From assembly GCF_040784935.1 (NCBI RefSeq), contig NZ_CP160680.1, positions 5,065,802 to 5,129,801 on the forward strand: a stretch of DNA of 64,000 bases, read 5' to 3'. The notes under the pieces are model-generated. The model was not told the DNA's origin. It ran no database searches and saw nothing but the letters and a program-made list of their open reading frames with translations. Shown here in pieces: positions 27,079 through 37,032 of this stretch. Numbering within the stretch: the stretch's first letter is position 1; every line of letters starts with the position of its first letter. A program made the translations under genes and the position numbers. Source of the DNA: Lewinella sp. LCG006 (GTDB taxonomy: Bacteria; Bacteroidota; Bacteroidia; Chitinophagales; Saprospiraceae).

Positions 27079-27960
27079 ATGGCGAAAATTATTGATTTAA
27101 TAGGTAAGACTCCTTTGGTAGAGATCACCTCGATTATTCAAAAACCGGGTGTACGGGTGTTTGGAAAACTTGAAGGGCAAAACCCTGGAGGGAGTGTTAA
27201 GGATCGTGCGGCCTACGGAATGATCAAGGGGGCACTCGATCGCGGAGAGCTCCGTGATGGGATGCGTTTGGTAGAAGCTACGAGTGGAAATACGGGGATT
27301 GCTTTGGCCATGATTGCCCGGGTATTTGGTATTCCCATTACCTTGGTTATGCCCGAAAACTCTACCGTTGAGCGGGTACAAACGATGGAGGCTTATGGTG
27401 CTCAAGTGATCCTGACCCCCGCGGAAAAGACAATAGAATACAGCCGTGAATATGCGGAAGAACTGGCGCAAGGGAGTGATTATCTGATGCTTAATCAATT
27501 TGCTAACAACGATAATTGGCGCGCGCACTACCATTCGACAGGGCCCGAAATTTGGCGCGACACGGCAGGCCAAGTCACTCATTTTGTCAGTAGTATGGGC
27601 ACTACGGGAACCATCATGGGAACCTCCCGCTATTTGAAAGAGCAAGATTCCAATATCAAGATTGTGGGCGTACAACCAACGGAAGGTTCGAGTATTCCGG
27701 GTATACGCCGCTGGTCACCGGAGTTTCTGCCTGCTATTTACGAGCCAGAACGGGTAGATCAAATCATTGATGTAAGCGAGGAAGAGGCCCAGTTGACGAT
27801 GAGACGTCTGGCACAAGAAGAAGCTATCTTTGGGGGTATGAGTAGTGGGGGAGCAGTAGCCGCCGCGGCAAAGTTGGCCGAGACCTTGGAAGAAGGCCTG
27901 ATTGTATGCATTGTGTGTGATCGAGGAGATCGGTACCTGTCGAGTGGGATTTTTGCTTAA
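27079..27960 (+). CDS. cysM: Cysteine synthase B type (O-acetylserine sulfhydrylase)
   Basis: The 293-residue PLP enzyme has the Schiff-base lysine in NPGGSVKDRAA (Lys41), the phosphate/substrate loop EATSGNTGIAL and the C-terminal GGMSSGGAVAAA. The short length and the sequence around GKLEGQNPGGS match CysM rather than CysK. It uses O-acetylserine, made by the CysE at 23437, and sulfide or thiosulfate to make cysteine. Confidence 0.95.
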   Translation: MAKIIDLIGKTPLVEITSIIQKPGVRVFGKLEGQNPGGSVKDRAAYGMIKGALDRGELRDGMRLVEATSGNTGIALAMIARVFGIPITLVMPENSTVERVQTMEAYGAQVILTPAEKTIEYSREYAEELAQGSDYLMLNQFANNDNWRAHYHSTGPEIWRDTAGQVTHFVSSMGTTGTIMGTSRYLKEQDSNIKIVGVQPTEGSSIPGIRRWSPEFLPAIYEPERVDQIIDVSEEEAQLTMRRLAQEEAIFGGMSSGGAVAAAAKLAETLEEGLIVCIVCDRGDRYLSSGIFA

Positions 27961-28271
27961 GGAGAGGAAGAGTGGAGGAGAGAAGTTGGCAGACGACCCG
28001 CTTGTGGGAGGGTCCCACCCATCTGTCCGATCCGCCAAACCGCCCCTTGGTCAAACGACCGTTAAGGGCGTGCGCTATCATCTGCTTCTTTACCAGAAAC
28101 AGCCAGCATACGCAAAATAAAACCTTCGATTATCCCTGTTGACAGCAGGGGTGTTGACCTCTGATTGGTACAGATAGTTGTCATATTACCTGTAACTGGG
28201 GTAAAGATACTGAAAATAAAACCCAATTAAAAGCAATAGTGTTTTTTATTTGAATAAGCCTCTTTTTTGTT
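27961..28271. other. Intergenic region with a small hairpin
   Basis: This 311-bp stretch lies between the convergent cysM (+) and the helical-repeat gene (-). It holds a compact hairpin at about 28042-28066 (CCCTT..GGTC AAAC GACC..AAGGG). I see no coding frame with plausible composition. The hairpin may end either transcript, though there is no T-run beside it. Confidence 0.4.
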
Positions 28272-29675
28272 CTACTTGATAAGGTACTTCAACCCCGGTG
28301 CCCATTCCACAATTTGCTTGATGAGTTTTTTTAGATTGCTGAGCTTTTGCTCCTCTGCACTGTATCTGGCCGTGAGCGACTGGATGGTTTCCGCAAATTC
28401 TTCTTTTTTGAGGTGGCCTTCTTTGAGTTGGGCCAAGCCGATAAACAAAGGAATAGTGGCCTGATAGTTGGCGTTGTTTTCGTACTTTTTATCCCTTTGC
28501 AGTAATCGATATTTGTGTTCCGTTTTTAAAACCTTATCGTACTTTTCCTGCTGCAGCAACGATTCCAGATAAACGGAAAAGAATAAATGCCAGCGGTATC
28601 TCAGCACTTCTTTGGCGTAGGCCCGAAGGAAAATATTGCCGTAGCTTTCTGCATTTTGGTAGAGACCATTTTTGTTGAGTGCTTCCATATAGAAAGCTAC
28701 GAAGCCAATACGATTGTGAAAATTGGTGGTTTTTTTTACCGCTGGAGCTGCCTTTTTCATGAGTTCCAGGGCTTCTTCGTTGCGTTTTAAACGCAAAAGT
28801 ACAGCGCACAAGTTATTGACATACAGTGGGTAGTCGTGGTTTTGGGCACGAATACTCAGGTAGCCAAAGTAAACTGCTTGATCATACTCTCGGTAGTGGG
28901 AGTGGAGCATGAGTTGGGTGTTGTAATAATTGAGTAAGTGTCGCCGCGAGTAGTAAGTACCCGATAGGAATTGTTGTTCCAGATAGGCGAATTTTTCTCT
29001 TAATAAGTCATACTTACGATAATTGTAGCACAGAAAGGTCAGGCGCAAAAGGGCCAGATACCGCAAGTGCCAATCCAATTGTTCGTTGTGAAAAACTTCC
29101 GTTAGCCATTTTTCCCATTGTCGCGATTCCGCTTGCTGGCCATCGTATTGTCCAACGATGTCCAAGGTGGCTTGGTGGAGCTGCTCGTGTACTTCTTTGG
29201 CCAATTGGTAGGCTTCCCGGTGGCGTTGGAGGTAGTCATCGACCAGTTGATGGTCGTGGTAACGGAGCCTGATGAGTAAGAACTGACGGTAGTGCTCGGC
29301 CAATTCATAAAAGGTATTGAAGTAAACAGGCTGCTGGTCGGAGCGAATCAGTTTGAGCAAGCGTTTCTCTTGCTCAATGAGGATGCAGTCCGTAAGGATT
29401 TGTTGCTCGGTCGTGAGCATCCACTTCAACTGTTCGTCAATGTCGGTGCTGCGTAAGCGGTCTTCTATCCAGTTTTGGAGGTGATTGTATTTTCTTTTAT
29501 CAATGCTCAGATCGTATTCCGTGAATTGGTCGATGTGGTGAGCATTGTGATCAATACGGTGCAAAATCAGCAGACGTTCTTCGTCTTCAAAGCGTTGCAC
29601 AGAGAGCAGGTACTGTGTCTCGTGAGGCAGCAACGTGTTGGTAAAGGCCGTGAATTTGCTGAGTTTGCTCCGCAT
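28272..29675 (-). CDS. Helical-repeat (TPR-like) protein of unknown function
   Basis: The 467-residue cytoplasmic protein is almost wholly alpha-helical, rich in Leu, Tyr, His and Gln, without a signal peptide or membrane segment. From about residue 190 there are degenerate TPR-like helix pairs (YDQAVYFGYLSIRAQNHDYPLYVNNLCAVLLRLKRNEEALELMKK, then NRIGFVAFYMEALNKNGLYQNAESY). It is a type found in Saprospiria/Cytophagia genomes without known function. Its stop lies in the AT-rich intergenic area shared with cysM. Its start is 10 bases from the fabG stop, so the two are probably cotranscribed, with fabG first. Confidence 0.75.
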   Translation of the reverse strand: MRSKLSKFTAFTNTLLPHETQYLLSVQRFEDEERLLILHRIDHNAHHIDQFTEYDLSIDKRKYNHLQNWIEDRLRSTDIDEQLKWMLTTEQQILTDCILIEQEKRLLKLIRSDQQPVYFNTFYELAEHYRQFLLIRLRYHDHQLVDDYLQRHREAYQLAKEVHEQLHQATLDIVGQYDGQQAESRQWEKWLTEVFHNEQLDWHLRYLALLRLTFLCYNYRKYDLLREKFAYLEQQFLSGTYYSRRHLLNYYNTQLMLHSHYREYDQAVYFGYLSIRAQNHDYPLYVNNLCAVLLRLKRNEEALELMKKAAPAVKKTTNFHNRIGFVAFYMEALNKNGLYQNAESYGNIFLRAYAKEVLRYRWHLFFSVYLESLLQQEKYDKVLKTEHKYRLLQRDKKYENNANYQATIPLFIGLAQLKEGHLKKEEFAETIQSLTARYSAEEQKLSNLKKLIKQIVEWAPGLKYLIK

Positions 29676-29684
29676 GAAAATGGT

Positions 29685-30425
29685 TTATATTCTTACGCCA
29701 CCATCGACACTGTAGGTAGCTCCGGTGATAAAGGACGCTTCTTCTGAAGCTAGAAAAGCATAGAGATTTGCAACTTCTGCTGGTGTACCAAGGCGGTTGA
29801 GAGGGGTCTTCGCCCGAAACCCGTCGAGGATATTTTCAGGGATCGTGTTGACCATTTCGGTAGCAATGAAGCCAGGTGCTACGGCATTGACCGTCACGCC
29901 GCGACGCCCAAATTCACGTGCCCATACCTTGGTCAGGCCAATGACTGCCGCTTTGGTGGCTACATAATTGCTTTGCCCAAAATTGCCTTGGATACCCACT
30001 ACTGAAGACGCGTTGACTATACGTCCGTAAGCAGCTTCTTTCATGTAGGGGTAGACGGCCTGCGTGCAATTGAATACGCCAGTGAGGTTGACATCTAAAA
30101 CCTGCTGCCACTGCTCAGGCGTTGTTTTTTGCAAAGTAGCATCTCTGGTAATGCCTGCGTTGTTGATCAGAATATCGATTCGTCCAAAGGTTTCGTAGAC
30201 CGCCTTCGCAGTCGCTTCAACAGCTTGGGCGTCGACGGTGTTGACTTGAAAAAAACGTACGCTATGCCCTTCTTTTTGTAAAGATTCAGCGAAAGCTTGT
30301 CCTTTTTCGGCATTGATATCCCAAATAGCTACTTTGGCACCTTCTTCCACAAATTTCAGGGTAGTAGCTTTGCCTATTCCTTGCGCACCGCCAGTAATGA
30401 TGGCTACTCTATCTTGTAAACGCAT
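29685..30425 (-). CDS. fabG: 3-oxoacyl-ACP reductase, SDR family
   Basis: The 246-residue protein has the Rossmann motif TGGAQGIG (about 12-19), NNAGITRDATLQKTTPEQW, the catalytic Ser (NASSVVG), YVATKAAVIG (Tyr-xxx-Lys) and the C-terminal ITGATYSVDGGVRI. This is the FabG/PhaB type that reduces 3-oxoacyl thioesters with NADPH. The start is set at the ATG 30425; the frame extends to a TTG at 30452, but the family begins at MRLQDRVAIITGG. It precedes the helical-repeat gene in one transcript. Confidence 0.93.
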   Translation of the reverse strand: MRLQDRVAIITGGAQGIGKATTLKFVEEGAKVAIWDINAEKGQAFAESLQKEGHSVRFFQVNTVDAQAVEATAKAVYETFGRIDILINNAGITRDATLQKTTPEQWQQVLDVNLTGVFNCTQAVYPYMKEAAYGRIVNASSVVGIQGNFGQSNYVATKAAVIGLTKVWAREFGRRGVTVNAVAPGFIATEMVNTIPENILDGFRAKTPLNRLGTPAEVANLYAFLASEEASFITGATYSVDGGVRI

Positions 30426-30660
30426 AAGTGATTCTGTTTTGTAGTTTCTCAAATTTAGGTGCTGTGAGGGAAGGCCTTCTATGCTGCAAAGTAATTTTTT
30501 GCATTGACTTTAGTTTATTTATTTGTTGACTTTGTTTTTAAATCATTGATAAATAGTTGTTTATAATGCTATTAATCGTGTATTGACTTTTAGTTTTTGA
30601 TTTTGCTTATGTTGGATTAGCCTAATTTTATATGGAAAACAATTTATTTACCCTAATAAA

Positions 30661-31617
30661 ATGACTTTTATGCGTAATCGCCTTCCTGTTTTTTTCCTGC
30701 TTATTTGCCTGTCCTTTTCGCTCGCTGGACAGGCGTTAATCACTAAAGATACTTCTATGGAAAGTTGGAAATATGCCTATCCGGTAAAGAAAGTTACCCT
30801 TCAAGATAGCCTTCAAGTAGCCTATGTGGAGGAAGGCCAAGGCCCAGTGTTGTTATTTGTACATGGGCTGGGGAGTAATTTGCAAGCGTGGTACAAGAAT
30901 ATTGATAGTTTAAAACTTACGCACCGTTGTATCGCTCTGGATCTTCCTGGTTATGGCAAGTCTGATGAAAGTAAGCAGCCTTACAGCATGCATTTTTTTG
31001 CGGCAACGCTCAGGGCTTTTATTGCAGCATTGGCATTGGAGGAGGTGACCCTTGTAGGGCATAGCATGGGTGGGCAAATTGCCATGCATACCGTGTTGGC
31101 TGGTACGGAAAATATCAGTGGTCTGGTACTGGTGGCCCCGGCTGGTTTTGAAACTTTTACCGAAGAGCAACAGCAGTGGTTTGCGACCTACGTGACCCCA
31201 ATGGTTGTCAAAGCAACGCCTGATGCCCAGATCGTGCGGAATTTTGAAATAAATTTTCACCAGATGCCCGAGGATGCCCGTTTTATGATCGACGATCGGA
31301 TGGAATTGAAAGCATCACCAGCTTATGAAGCCTATTGTGAGATGATTCCCCAATGCGTGAATGCCATGCTGGCTGAACCTGTCTTTGATCGACTGTCTGA
31401 AATTTTGTTGCCAACCTTGGTCGTTTTCGGCGAAGAAGACGCTTTGATTCCGAATCGTTTTCTACACCCGGGGCTCTCTGTAAAGGAGGTTGCAGAGGCG
31501 GGTGTTCAGCAATTTCAACACGCTAAACTGTCGATCTTACCTGCGGCCGGACACTTTGTTCAATGGGAGCAAGCCGCGGCATTGAATCATTTGATAACGG
31601 TCTTTAGTAATAAATAG
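30661..31617 (+). CDS. Secreted alpha/beta-hydrolase
   Basis: The 318-residue protein has a signal peptide (about 1-25, ending SLAGQA). The alpha/beta hydrolase fold shows the oxyanion-loop motif HGLGSN, nucleophile elbow VGHSMGG (Ser about 134), an acid in FGEEDALIPN and the catalytic His in AAGHFVQWEQ. Export suggests an esterase or lipase in the periplasm. The substrate is unknown. Upstream (30453-30660) is a very AT-rich region with several TTTG/TTGACTTT sequences, likely promoter DNA but with no unambiguous pair. Confidence 0.9.
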   Translation: MTFMRNRLPVFFLLICLSFSLAGQALITKDTSMESWKYAYPVKKVTLQDSLQVAYVEEGQGPVLLFVHGLGSNLQAWYKNIDSLKLTHRCIALDLPGYGKSDESKQPYSMHFFAATLRAFIAALALEEVTLVGHSMGGQIAMHTVLAGTENISGLVLVAPAGFETFTEEQQQWFATYVTPMVVKATPDAQIVRNFEINFHQMPEDARFMIDDRMELKASPAYEAYCEMIPQCVNAMLAEPVFDRLSEILLPTLVVFGEEDALIPNRFLHPGLSVKEVAEAGVQQFQHAKLSILPAAGHFVQWEQAAALNHLITVFSNK

Positions 31618-31878
31618 CACCAATGAATACCATAAAGTCAATGCTACTTTATTGAAGATTAAATAATTGATTATTAGTTGATTGTGTTTGTTTGGGTGTT
31701 TTTTAATTCTTTTGGTCAAGGGGTTTTGAAAATTCATGGAGTATTTAAAAGCACTAAGGCTTCTCTAAATTCACCACCAGAATAAAAGTTCTTCTTTTGT
31801 TGCTCTGGTAGAACAGGGTTTTATGATAAGAAGATTTTTAGGGTAATAATTTTGAATGTCTTTAAACAACTGAGCTTC

Positions 31879-34419
31879 ATGAAACGAATATTTACGCTTT
31901 TAATCTTTTGTGGTGCAGCCCTCTCGTTGATGGGGCAAAAAGCCACACTCTCCGGACAAGTGACGGATGATGAAGGAACAGCACTGATTGGTGCCAACCT
32001 TACGGTGCAAGGTAATCCTGCCGGAGCTGTAACGGACATCGATGGCAACTACGAGATGATGCTCGAGCCCGGGACCTACAAGATCATGGTTAGCTACATT
32101 GGTTTTCGTGATGAGTCGGCACAAATTACTGTGAGTGCCAACGAAAAGGCTACTCTGGACTTTCGCCTTGGCGTAGGAACCGACCTGGATATGGTGGTTG
32201 TTTCCGGCAGTCGACGGCCCGAAAAATTGACGGAAAGTGCGGCGACCATCGAAACCATTTTTGCTCGCGAGATTGCCCAGTTTGCGGGAAGCCCCGCCGA
32301 ATTGGTGGCTCGCCAAAAAGGGGTCGAGTATTTCCGGGCAGGTATTGCTGCCCCAGCCTTTAACATTCGTGGATTCAACTCCAACTTTAACTCCAAAAAC
32401 CTGCAGGTTACCGATAGCCGCTTTTCTAGCTTAGTGGCTACCGGCCTGCCTTTGGGGCCACTGAATACGACCATCAAAGAAGATATTGAGCGGGTAGAAA
32501 TCATTCTTGGCCCTAACTCTACGCTTTATGGCCCGAATGCACACAATGGTTTGTTGAACATCATTACCAAAGACCCGCGTACCTCCGCCGGGACGACGAT
32601 AGCCCTCAACGGAGGCGTAAACGGCGACGGCAACCCGCTTTATTCTGCTCGTGTGCGCCATGCGCAGGTGGTCAGCGAAAAGTTTGCCTACAAGCTGATG
32701 GGAGAATATTCGGCAGCAACGGAATTCGACTGGGCCGACTCTGTCTACATCGACCGCCAGGATGCTAATGGAAATTTGATCGGCTCTGCCGACTACGCTG
32801 GTCCTGATGGTGTCAAAGAAGGTTGGGAAGAACTCGAACTCAATCCTGATGTGAACGCCACTCGCCTGGAAGGTGCTTTTTACTTTACCCCCAAGGAAGA
32901 TTTCGATATCATTCTAAACACCGGTTATAGCAACAGCAACTACCTTTCTCCTACGAATGTAGGACGTAACCAAATCATCGACTGGCAGATTTTCTACACC
33001 CAGCTGCGGCTGAATTTCAAGAATTTCTTCATCCAATCGGTCTATACCCAAAGTAAAACCGATGACACGTACTCCATTGATGATCGTACCAAAGCTTACT
33101 ACACTGGAATTGATGTACTTGGTTTGAGTGACGCCGAGGCACGAGGTGCGCAGTCCTACTCAACCGGTGCTCTTTTCAAAGATGCCTCGAATCGTTGGAA
33201 CTCGGAAATCCAGTACAATAATCGCTTCGGTAAATTGGAGTTGATTACGGGTGCGCAGTGGCAGCAGGATCGTGCCAACAGTTTGGGGACTTACCTGATT
33301 GAAAATGACCTCAACGAATATTACAACGGGGAATACATTGTGGTCAACCAGTATGGAGCTTATGCCCACCTGACTTACGACTTCAATCGCGGCTGGAGAG
33401 CATTGGCTGCTGCACGCGCTGATTACCATGATGTGTACGAGTTCAACTTCGTACCCAAATTTGGCCTTCTTAAAATTGGTGACATGGGTACCTGGCGTCT
33501 TACCTACGGCAAGGGTATTGCTGCGCCTACGATCCTCAATATGTTCGGCAACCTCTTCAATGGTCTGATCCTCGGTAACGCTGAAGGTTTTGACCTCGTT
33601 GGCGGTGGTCGTTTGGAGCCTCAAAGTGTTGAAAAACTACAAACTTTTGAGTTGGGATACCGTGGTCAGTTGAAGAAAAACAAGCTCTTCATTGATGCGA
33701 ATACCTACTATAATATCAGCGAAGACTTCCTCAGTCCGGTAACGACCTTCTTTGCAACTACCCGTGGCAAAACACCACTACGCGAAGTACAGGCTGATGC
33801 CTTGTACGATCTGTACGCTTCTATTGGTTTGGAAGGCTTAGTGGCAACTTACGTAAACTTCGGCCAGGTGAATACTTATGGTCTTGACCTGAACCTGAAT
33901 TACTACTTCACGCCAGAGTGGAACGCTTACATCAACTACTCGTACTTCGATTACTCGTTTGATGAAAATGACCTGGCCAACGACTTCGACCGCAATGGTA
34001 CGGTCAACTTCCTGGACATTCTTGTCAATGCACCCAATAACCGCTTCGGTTTGGGCCTCAACTACAACGGTAGCAAGTTTTACGGTGGTGCCTATGGTCG
34101 CTACGTAGAAAAGTACAACTACTTCTCTAGCTTCCAGATTGCTTCAGAAACCCTGACGAATGACGAAGGTGCCCCATTGACTTGGCGGGGCAAACCCATC
34201 GTAGAAGATGCGCGGGGTACGGATTCTTACAATTATGGCCCGCTTGGAGGATTTTTTACGGTTGACCTGAACGTTGGTTGCCACGTAACAGATAACTTCC
34301 GGGTGAATTTGTCGGCCGTCAACCTGTTCAATCAGCAATTGCGTGAATTCACTGCCGCTGCACCTACGCGCGGTATTTATACACTGGAGCTGGTCTACAA
34401 TATTCCAGCAAAGCAATAA
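31879..34419 (+). CDS. TonB-dependent receptor
   Basis: The 846-residue protein starts with a signal peptide (MKRIFTLLIFCGAALSLMGQ). A CarboxypepD_reg-like domain follows (about 22-105, ATLSGQVTDDEGTALIGANLTVQGNP). The plug (about 110-230) contains RVEIILGPNSTLYGPNAHNGLLNIITKDPR. The 22-strand barrel ends with ...LELVYNIPAKQ. A TTG nine codons upstream is in frame, but the ATG at 31879 begins the signal peptide. The transporter gene downstream is oriented the same way, so the pair may handle one substrate across both membranes. Confidence 0.93.
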   Translation: MKRIFTLLIFCGAALSLMGQKATLSGQVTDDEGTALIGANLTVQGNPAGAVTDIDGNYEMMLEPGTYKIMVSYIGFRDESAQITVSANEKATLDFRLGVGTDLDMVVVSGSRRPEKLTESAATIETIFAREIAQFAGSPAELVARQKGVEYFRAGIAAPAFNIRGFNSNFNSKNLQVTDSRFSSLVATGLPLGPLNTTIKEDIERVEIILGPNSTLYGPNAHNGLLNIITKDPRTSAGTTIALNGGVNGDGNPLYSARVRHAQVVSEKFAYKLMGEYSAATEFDWADSVYIDRQDANGNLIGSADYAGPDGVKEGWEELELNPDVNATRLEGAFYFTPKEDFDIILNTGYSNSNYLSPTNVGRNQIIDWQIFYTQLRLNFKNFFIQSVYTQSKTDDTYSIDDRTKAYYTGIDVLGLSDAEARGAQSYSTGALFKDASNRWNSEIQYNNRFGKLELITGAQWQQDRANSLGTYLIENDLNEYYNGEYIVVNQYGAYAHLTYDFNRGWRALAAARADYHDVYEFNFVPKFGLLKIGDMGTWRLTYGKGIAAPTILNMFGNLFNGLILGNAEGFDLVGGGRLEPQSVEKLQTFELGYRGQLKKNKLFIDANTYYNISEDFLSPVTTFFATTRGKTPLREVQADALYDLYASIGLEGLVATYVNFGQVNTYGLDLNLNYYFTPEWNAYINYSYFDYSFDENDLANDFDRNGTVNFLDILVNAPNNRFGLGLNYNGSKFYGGAYGRYVEKYNYFSSFQIASETLTNDEGAPLTWRGKPIVEDARGTDSYNYGPLGGFFTVDLNVGCHVTDNFRVNLSAVNLFNQQLREFTAAAPTRGIYTLELVYNIPAKQ

Positions 34420-34425
34420 CTTGAA

Positions 34426-34489
34426 GAGGAAATTAGCTTGCCGAGTGCAGCGTCTTCATAGGTTCTTCACTCCGCAAGCTTATTTCCTC
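34426..34489 (+). terminator. Long hairpin after the receptor gene
   Basis: A 22-bp arm at 34426-34447 pairs with 34468-34489 with two mismatches, around a 20-base loop, starting 7 bases after the receptor stop. There is no T-run, and the symporter ATG follows 15 bases later. It may therefore attenuate or stabilise the mRNA rather than fully terminate it. Confidence 0.6.
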
Positions 34490-34503
34490 ACTAAATGTAA
34501 GAC

Positions 34504-36000
34504 ATGACACTTGCCTGGCTACTTTTTGCTGTTTACCTCCTCGGCACCGCTTATCTCGGTTGGTTGGGGCACCGCAAGACGGATGATTTCGGAAGTTTTG
34601 CGATCGGCAAAGGTGATTTGTCGCCCGTTCAGGTAGGCGTTACCTTGGCGGCTGCGACGGCTTCGGCGGCAACGTTCATTATCAATCCCGGCTTTGTTTA
34701 CGTGGATGGACTGGCTGCTTTTATGCATCTGGGAATCAGTGTTTACCTGGGTTTTGTAACCATGTTGTGTGTGCTTTCCTTTAAGTTTCGCCGGATCGGA
34801 GAAGCAGCAGGAGCACTCACCATACCCGATTGGATCGGTAAGCGATACGGCTCTAAAGACTTCTCGCTCTATTTCGCGGTGATCAATCTACTAGCGGTAG
34901 CTTTCGTGGTATTGCTAGTGGGAGGGATTTCAATCGTCATGCAGAAATTATTGGGTGTCTCCAATGTGGTCGCACTGGTGATTACCTTGGTTTTTGTCAC
35001 TGGTTATGTGTTGTATGGCGGGACCTACGCCCACGTTTTTACCAATATGTTTCAAGGCTTTCTGATGATAGCAGTGAGTATATTGGTGCTGTGGAGTGGA
35101 CTGAAACTGTACCTGGAAGGAGGTGATGTAATGGCTGTTTTACAGGCTAAGGATGCCCATTTACTAGCGTGGGTCAATCCTCAAAGTAAGCTGTATAATG
35201 ATTGGTTTTCAACTTATGTTGCCGGTTTCCTAATTGGTGGGGCATTGGTTTGTCAGCCACATATCCTTACCAAAGCACTTTACGTAAAATCCGACCGGGC
35301 AGTACTGCGCTACATCCTGGTTTTTAGTGTGGTGTTTCTACTCTTTTGCCTCTTGTTGCTGGCGGGTTTTTGGGCCCACGTAGCAGTACCTCCCGAGGCA
35401 CTGATGGATGCCACTACCGGCACCTTTCGCCAGGATTTGGTGATGACGGTCTATCTGCAACAAGTTTTCCCCGACTGGCTGTTTACGATAGTCAGTGTGG
35501 TCTTATTGGCGGCGGCCATGTCTACCCTGGACGGTTTATTGGTAGGAATTTCAACCATTACAGCCAATGATCTGGTTTTAAACATTTTTTCGAGAGGCAG
35601 CAGTGCCCGTAATCCCAAAGAACAAATGCGACTCGCTATGCGTGCTGGTCACTTGGTACTGATCATCATGGCGGTTGCGGTATTTCTGGTGGCACTTTAT
35701 CCCCCAAAGTTACTGGGTATTTTTGGTCAGGTAGGGGTCTACGGACTTGTCCTGGCCGCCGTGCCGCCATTGCTTGCGGGGGTATTGTACCAGACCCCCA
35801 ATTTGCGACTGGTATGGGCGATGTCCATATTAGCACTCTTCATTCATTTTGGTTTATTCTTTTTCGGGCAGCAGCTGTTTCCGACGAGTACCCTGGCATT
35901 TGCCAATCCTGGTCTGACAGCTGCTTTCGCCATAATTTTCAGTGTTGTTCCAACACTAATAGGACATCAATTTTTAAAAAAGCCGGAGGTTTTGAATTAA
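34504..36000 (+). CDS. Sodium:solute symporter family (SSS) transporter
   Basis: The 498-residue protein has about 13 membrane helices and SSS-family segments (GDLSPVQVGVTLAAATASAATFI in the first helices, GGISIVMQKLLGV, AAMSTLDGLLVGISTITANDL). SSS carriers couple Na+ entry to uptake of sugars, amino acids, carboxylates or vitamins. The substrate is not evident. Position directly behind a TonB-dependent receptor suggests that the two may take up the same nutrient. Confidence 0.93.
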   Translation: MTLAWLLFAVYLLGTAYLGWLGHRKTDDFGSFAIGKGDLSPVQVGVTLAAATASAATFIINPGFVYVDGLAAFMHLGISVYLGFVTMLCVLSFKFRRIGEAAGALTIPDWIGKRYGSKDFSLYFAVINLLAVAFVVLLVGGISIVMQKLLGVSNVVALVITLVFVTGYVLYGGTYAHVFTNMFQGFLMIAVSILVLWSGLKLYLEGGDVMAVLQAKDAHLLAWVNPQSKLYNDWFSTYVAGFLIGGALVCQPHILTKALYVKSDRAVLRYILVFSVVFLLFCLLLLAGFWAHVAVPPEALMDATTGTFRQDLVMTVYLQQVFPDWLFTIVSVVLLAAAMSTLDGLLVGISTITANDLVLNIFSRGSSARNPKEQMRLAMRAGHLVLIIMAVAVFLVALYPPKLLGIFGQVGVYGLVLAAVPPLLAGVLYQTPNLRLVWAMSILALFIHFGLFFFGQQLFPTSTLAFANPGLTAAFAIIFSVVPTLIGHQFLKKPEVLN

Positions 36001-36041
36001 CCGAAGAACGTTAATTCCAACCACGTCTCTAAATATACATC

Positions 36042-37031
36042 ATGCGCAACGCGACCATTGCCGCCTGCGGTGCTTACGCTCCTGAAAGCGTTGTTCCTAA
36101 CCAATACTTCGACGAGCTGCTGGGAGTTGACGTCAGCACCTGGTTAGCCGAAAATGTAAAAATCTACGAGCGCCGCTGGTGTGCCGCCGACGAAAGTACG
36201 GCAGATCTTGCGGAAAAGGCGGCCTTACAGACCCTCGAACGGGCCGGTGTAGCCGCCAGCGAGCTGGATTTGATCATTATCTCTACGGATACGCCGGAGT
36301 TTGTTTCTCCTTCTACGGCTTCGGTCGTTCAACACAGGATTGGTGCCAACCGGGCTGGTACTTTTGATATCAACACGGCCTGTGCCGGGTTTGTGACTGC
36401 ACTCGATATTGGAGCCAAGTACATTCGGGCGGATGCGCATTACAAAAATGTGCTGATTATCGGGGCTTACGCGATGAGTAAGTACCTGAATATGGAGGAC
36501 AAAAAAACGGTCACCTTATTCGCTGATGGAGCGGGTGCCGTGCTTCTTCAGGCGACAGAACAAGAAGGCCTGGGCTTCCTCTCCAGCGAACTGATTACCA
36601 AAGGAGAATACAACGAATGGATGGGTATTTACGGTGGCGGTACCCACCAACCAGTCAATGCTGAAATGATGGGTAGACATGAACATCAGCTACAATTCGT
36701 CCGTAAATTCCCTAAAGAATTAAATCCCGAAATTTGGAGTCAGATGATTCGCACCCTGGGGGAACGCACCGCGACCCCGGTGGAGCAGGTCGACCAGTTT
36801 TTTATCACCCAAATCAACATCAACGCCATCTGGGAAACCCTCGATATCTTGGGAGTTCCGCGCGACCGTGCGCACACCATTATGCATCATTACGGTTATA
36901 CTGGCTCGGCTTGCATTCCGATGGCTTTCAATGATGCCTGGGAAAAGGACCTGGTGAAAACCGGTGATCTGGTGTATTTTGTCGGCTCGGGCGGCGGTTT
37001 AGCCTTTGCGAGCGCGGCCTTTCAGTTGTAA
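36042..37031 (+). CDS. FabH-like 3-oxoacyl-ACP synthase III family protein with altered catalytic residues
   Basis: The 329-residue protein has the thiolase-fold nucleophile Cys114 in NTACAGFVTALDIG. Of the usual triad partners, the His of HQAN aligns with Thr266 (ITQIN) and the Asn of GNTSA aligns with Tyr296 (GYTGSA). FabH needs His and Asn for decarboxylative condensation, so this protein probably does a different reaction (acyl transfer or non-decarboxylative condensation). An acyl-CoA ligase gene follows at 37280, separated by inverted repeats. Homologs of this form appear to be common in Bacteroidota, to my recollection. Confidence 0.88.
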   Translation: MRNATIAACGAYAPESVVPNQYFDELLGVDVSTWLAENVKIYERRWCAADESTADLAEKAALQTLERAGVAASELDLIIISTDTPEFVSPSTASVVQHRIGANRAGTFDINTACAGFVTALDIGAKYIRADAHYKNVLIIGAYAMSKYLNMEDKKTVTLFADGAGAVLLQATEQEGLGFLSSELITKGEYNEWMGIYGGGTHQPVNAEMMGRHEHQLQFVRKFPKELNPEIWSQMIRTLGERTATPVEQVDQFFITQININAIWETLDILGVPRDRAHTIMHHYGYTGSACIPMAFNDAWEKDLVKTGDLVYFVGSGGGLAFASAAFQL

Positions 37032-37032
37032 T

